DNA from: an uncultured Sediminibacterium sp.
Lineage (GTDB): Bacteria; Bacteroidota; Bacteroidia; Chitinophagales; Chitinophagaceae
Direction of reading: 5' to 3'
Assembly: GCF_946481145.1 (NCBI RefSeq)
Contig: NZ_CAMLMJ010000018.1
Coordinates: forward strand, 1-64,000
DNA length: 64,000 bases
A program made the translations under genes and the position numbers. Below the pieces are notes generated by a model. That model made no database searches, had not been told where the DNA came from, and saw only the letters and a program-made list of their open reading frames with translations. Of the stretch, positions 62,693 through 64,000 are shown one piece after another (position 1 is the first letter of the stretch; each line of letters begins with the position of its first letter).

Positions 62693-64000
62693 TCAAAGCT
62701 TATTGTACAAAAGATCGCGGAACCAATATCCTGATTGCTTGATGGTGCGCAACTGTGTTTTAAAATCAACATGTACCAATCCAAATCGGGCATGATAGCC
62801 TTCGGCCCATTCAAAATTATCGGTGAGGGTCCAGGCGAAATAACCTCCGATATTCACCCCTTCTTTTTTTGCACGAAGAACGGCTGAAAGATATTGTTCA
62901 AAGTATGCAATTCTTTGGGTGTCAGCAATGATGCCATTCATCAATTGGTCTTTATAAAATGCGCCGCTTTCTGTAATCATAATTTCTTTAACGCCCCCAT
63001 ATAACCAGAAACGTTTGATCATGCGGTAAAAGCTATCTGCATTTACTTCCCATCCCATATCTGTATGAGGAACTTTCCGTGTTGCAGCTTTTACCTCGGA
63101 TGCCTGTATGTATGGAATGAGTGGATTATGTTTTACCGTTGTACTGAAGTAATTCTGGATACCGATAAAATCAAAATTAAACTGCATGCGCTCTGTGTAC
63201 TTCCAGGCTTTGTTGTAAATATGCAATTTATCGAGCAGTGCAAACCCTGCTTCCTGCGGATATCCACGGCCGAGTAAAGGTTCTATGAATAACCGGTTAA
63301 GCAGTATATCTGCTCTTTTTGCCGCTTTTATATCTTCTTCCCTTTGTGTATATGGTACTACTTCACTACAAGAAAAACTGGTACCAATATTGGCTCTCGA
63401 AATTTCTGATCTAATAAGTCTACCCCCTTCTGCCTGACAAAGAATAGCATTATGTACAGCAGGAAGAAAATTACTCAGCCCTGTTTTACCGGGTGCATGT
63501 TTTCCTATCATATAACCAAGCGAGGTAAACCCCATTGGTTCATTGAGTACGATCCAATTTTTTACCCTGTCACCGAAGGCATGCGTACATACCTGAACAA
63601 ATCTCGTAAACCATTTAAGCATCTGGTGACTCGTCCAGCCACCCTCTTTGTGCAATGCCAATGGCAGATCCCAATGGTATAAGGTAACATAAGGTGTTAA
63701 CCCAAGCTGCAGACACTCATCAATCAGTTTGTTATAAAAAGCTATTCCTTCTTTGTTTACCCTACCCATACCCTCAGGTAATATCCTGCTCCAGGAGATG
63801 GAAAAGCGAAAGCAATCGAAACCCATGGCTTTCACCAGCATCAGGTCATCTTTATAACGATAGTAAAAATCGCAGGCCTGGTAAGGTTTGGCGCTGTCTT
63901 TTATTTTCCCCTGTCTTCTCGCAAACTGATCCCAGATGGAGGGACCACGTCCATCAATATTCCATGCACCTTCATTCTGTGCCGCAGAAATGGCTACACC
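62693..64000 (-). CDS. GH1 beta-glucosidase, 5' end beyond window edge
   Basis: The frame stays open to the right edge (436 codons visible), so the start codon lies outside. The edge residues GVAISAAQNEGAWN followed by DGRGPSIWDQFARRQGK are the usual GH1 N-terminal region, so only about 10-20 residues are missing. Acid/base Glu in NWIVLNEPMGF and nucleophile Glu in IMITESGAF are present, as is GYFAWTLTDNFEWAEGY near the end. It hydrolyses beta-glucosides or related short oligosaccharides; no signal peptide can be judged. Confidence 0.93.
   Translation of the reverse strand, partial: GVAISAAQNEGAWNIDGRGPSIWDQFARRQGKIKDSAKPYQACDFYYRYKDDLMLVKAMGFDCFRFSISWSRILPEGMGRVNKEGIAFYNKLIDECLQLGLTPYVTLYHWDLPLALHKEGGWTSHQMLKWFTRFVQVCTHAFGDRVKNWIVLNEPMGFTSLGYMIGKHAPGKTGLSNFLPAVHNAILCQAEGGRLIRSEISRANIGTSFSCSEVVPYTQREEDIKAAKRADILLNRLFIEPLLGRGYPQEAGFALLDKLHIYNKAWKYTERMQFNFDFIGIQNYFSTTVKHNPLIPYIQASEVKAATRKVPHTDMGWEVNADSFYRMIKRFWLYGGVKEIMITESGAFYKDQLMNGIIADTQRIAYFEQYLSAVLRAKKEGVNIGGYFAWTLTDNFEWAEGYHARFGLVHVDFKTQLRTIKQSGYWFRDLLYNKL

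Noticed and set aside
62693..63841. GH1 gene starting at the internal ATG at 63841
   Set aside because: Upstream codons in the same frame to the window edge encode the conserved GH1 N-terminal region (DGRGPSIWDQF), so the gene is longer and cut by the edge.

Overview
The window looks like a chromosomal piece of a Bacteroidota, most likely Chitinophagales/Chitinophagaceae. The reasons are promoters of the TTTG-N20/21-TAnnTTTG type (upstream of the tRNA-Asp and of the his leader), no clear Shine-Dalgarno sites, a type IX secretion (T9SS) C-terminal sorting domain, many lipoproteins and a long polysaccharide-degradation cluster. Genus or species cannot be read from the sequence.

Layout. 1-2154: tRNA-Asp (cut by the left edge), accA and dapA. 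2318-3202: a secreted HExxH protein. 3241-3908: two MITE-like repeat elements. 3912-8277 (minus): xylB, xylA, uxuA and a small unknown gene, the cytosolic route for xylose and for the mannonate step of hexuronate breakdown. 8278-9334: a 1-kb control region with two identical cre-like operator cores and an early terminator. 9335-36056 (plus): a LacI-family regulator followed by 17 closely spaced genes for glucuronoxylan and arabinoxylan use (GH67, SDR, GH115, GH10, GPH symporter, two GH43, GH3, DUF6807, two Gfo/Idh-type oxidoreductases, CE1-like esterase, SGNH acetylesterase, CE15, GH51, GH30, CE4-like deacetylase). Together they can open the xylan backbone, remove acetyl, feruloyl-type, glucuronoyl-ester, glucuronic acid and arabinose decorations, import the products and feed xylose isomerase and mannonate dehydratase. 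No SusC/SusD pair lies in the locus.

36358-41473 (minus): a 1227-residue T9SS-exported beta-helix protein and a family 2 glycosyltransferase. 41700-44058 (plus): a Gfo/Idh dehydrogenase and a polyprenyl glycosylphosphotransferase of polysaccharide synthesis. 44345-50484 (minus): hisG-hisD-hisC, then a sorbosone-dehydrogenase-like protein and a cytochrome c, then hisB. Ahead of hisG lies a complete attenuator with a 16-residue leader peptide holding five His codons. 50733-62353: GH16 glucanase, S9 peptidase, TlpA-like lipoprotein, a lactonase-MFS-trehalase operon, a small membrane protein and a DUF3472-FKBP fusion. 62693 to the right edge: a GH1 beta-glucosidase cut by the edge.

The strongest unexplained signal lies between genes. 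Almost every longer gap holds a degenerate repeat phased at 7 bp (sometimes 8), usually with an inverted partner so that a long hairpin can form. The word differs from place to place (GGTTAGG, CTAGAAG, CAAGCTA, ATGGACT, GGAATAA, ACATCAG, CGGACTT, CACAGATT). All five convergent gene junctions in the window carry such an element, several elements run into coding ends and supply the stop codon, and one ~157-bp element occurs at both ends of the window in opposite orientation.
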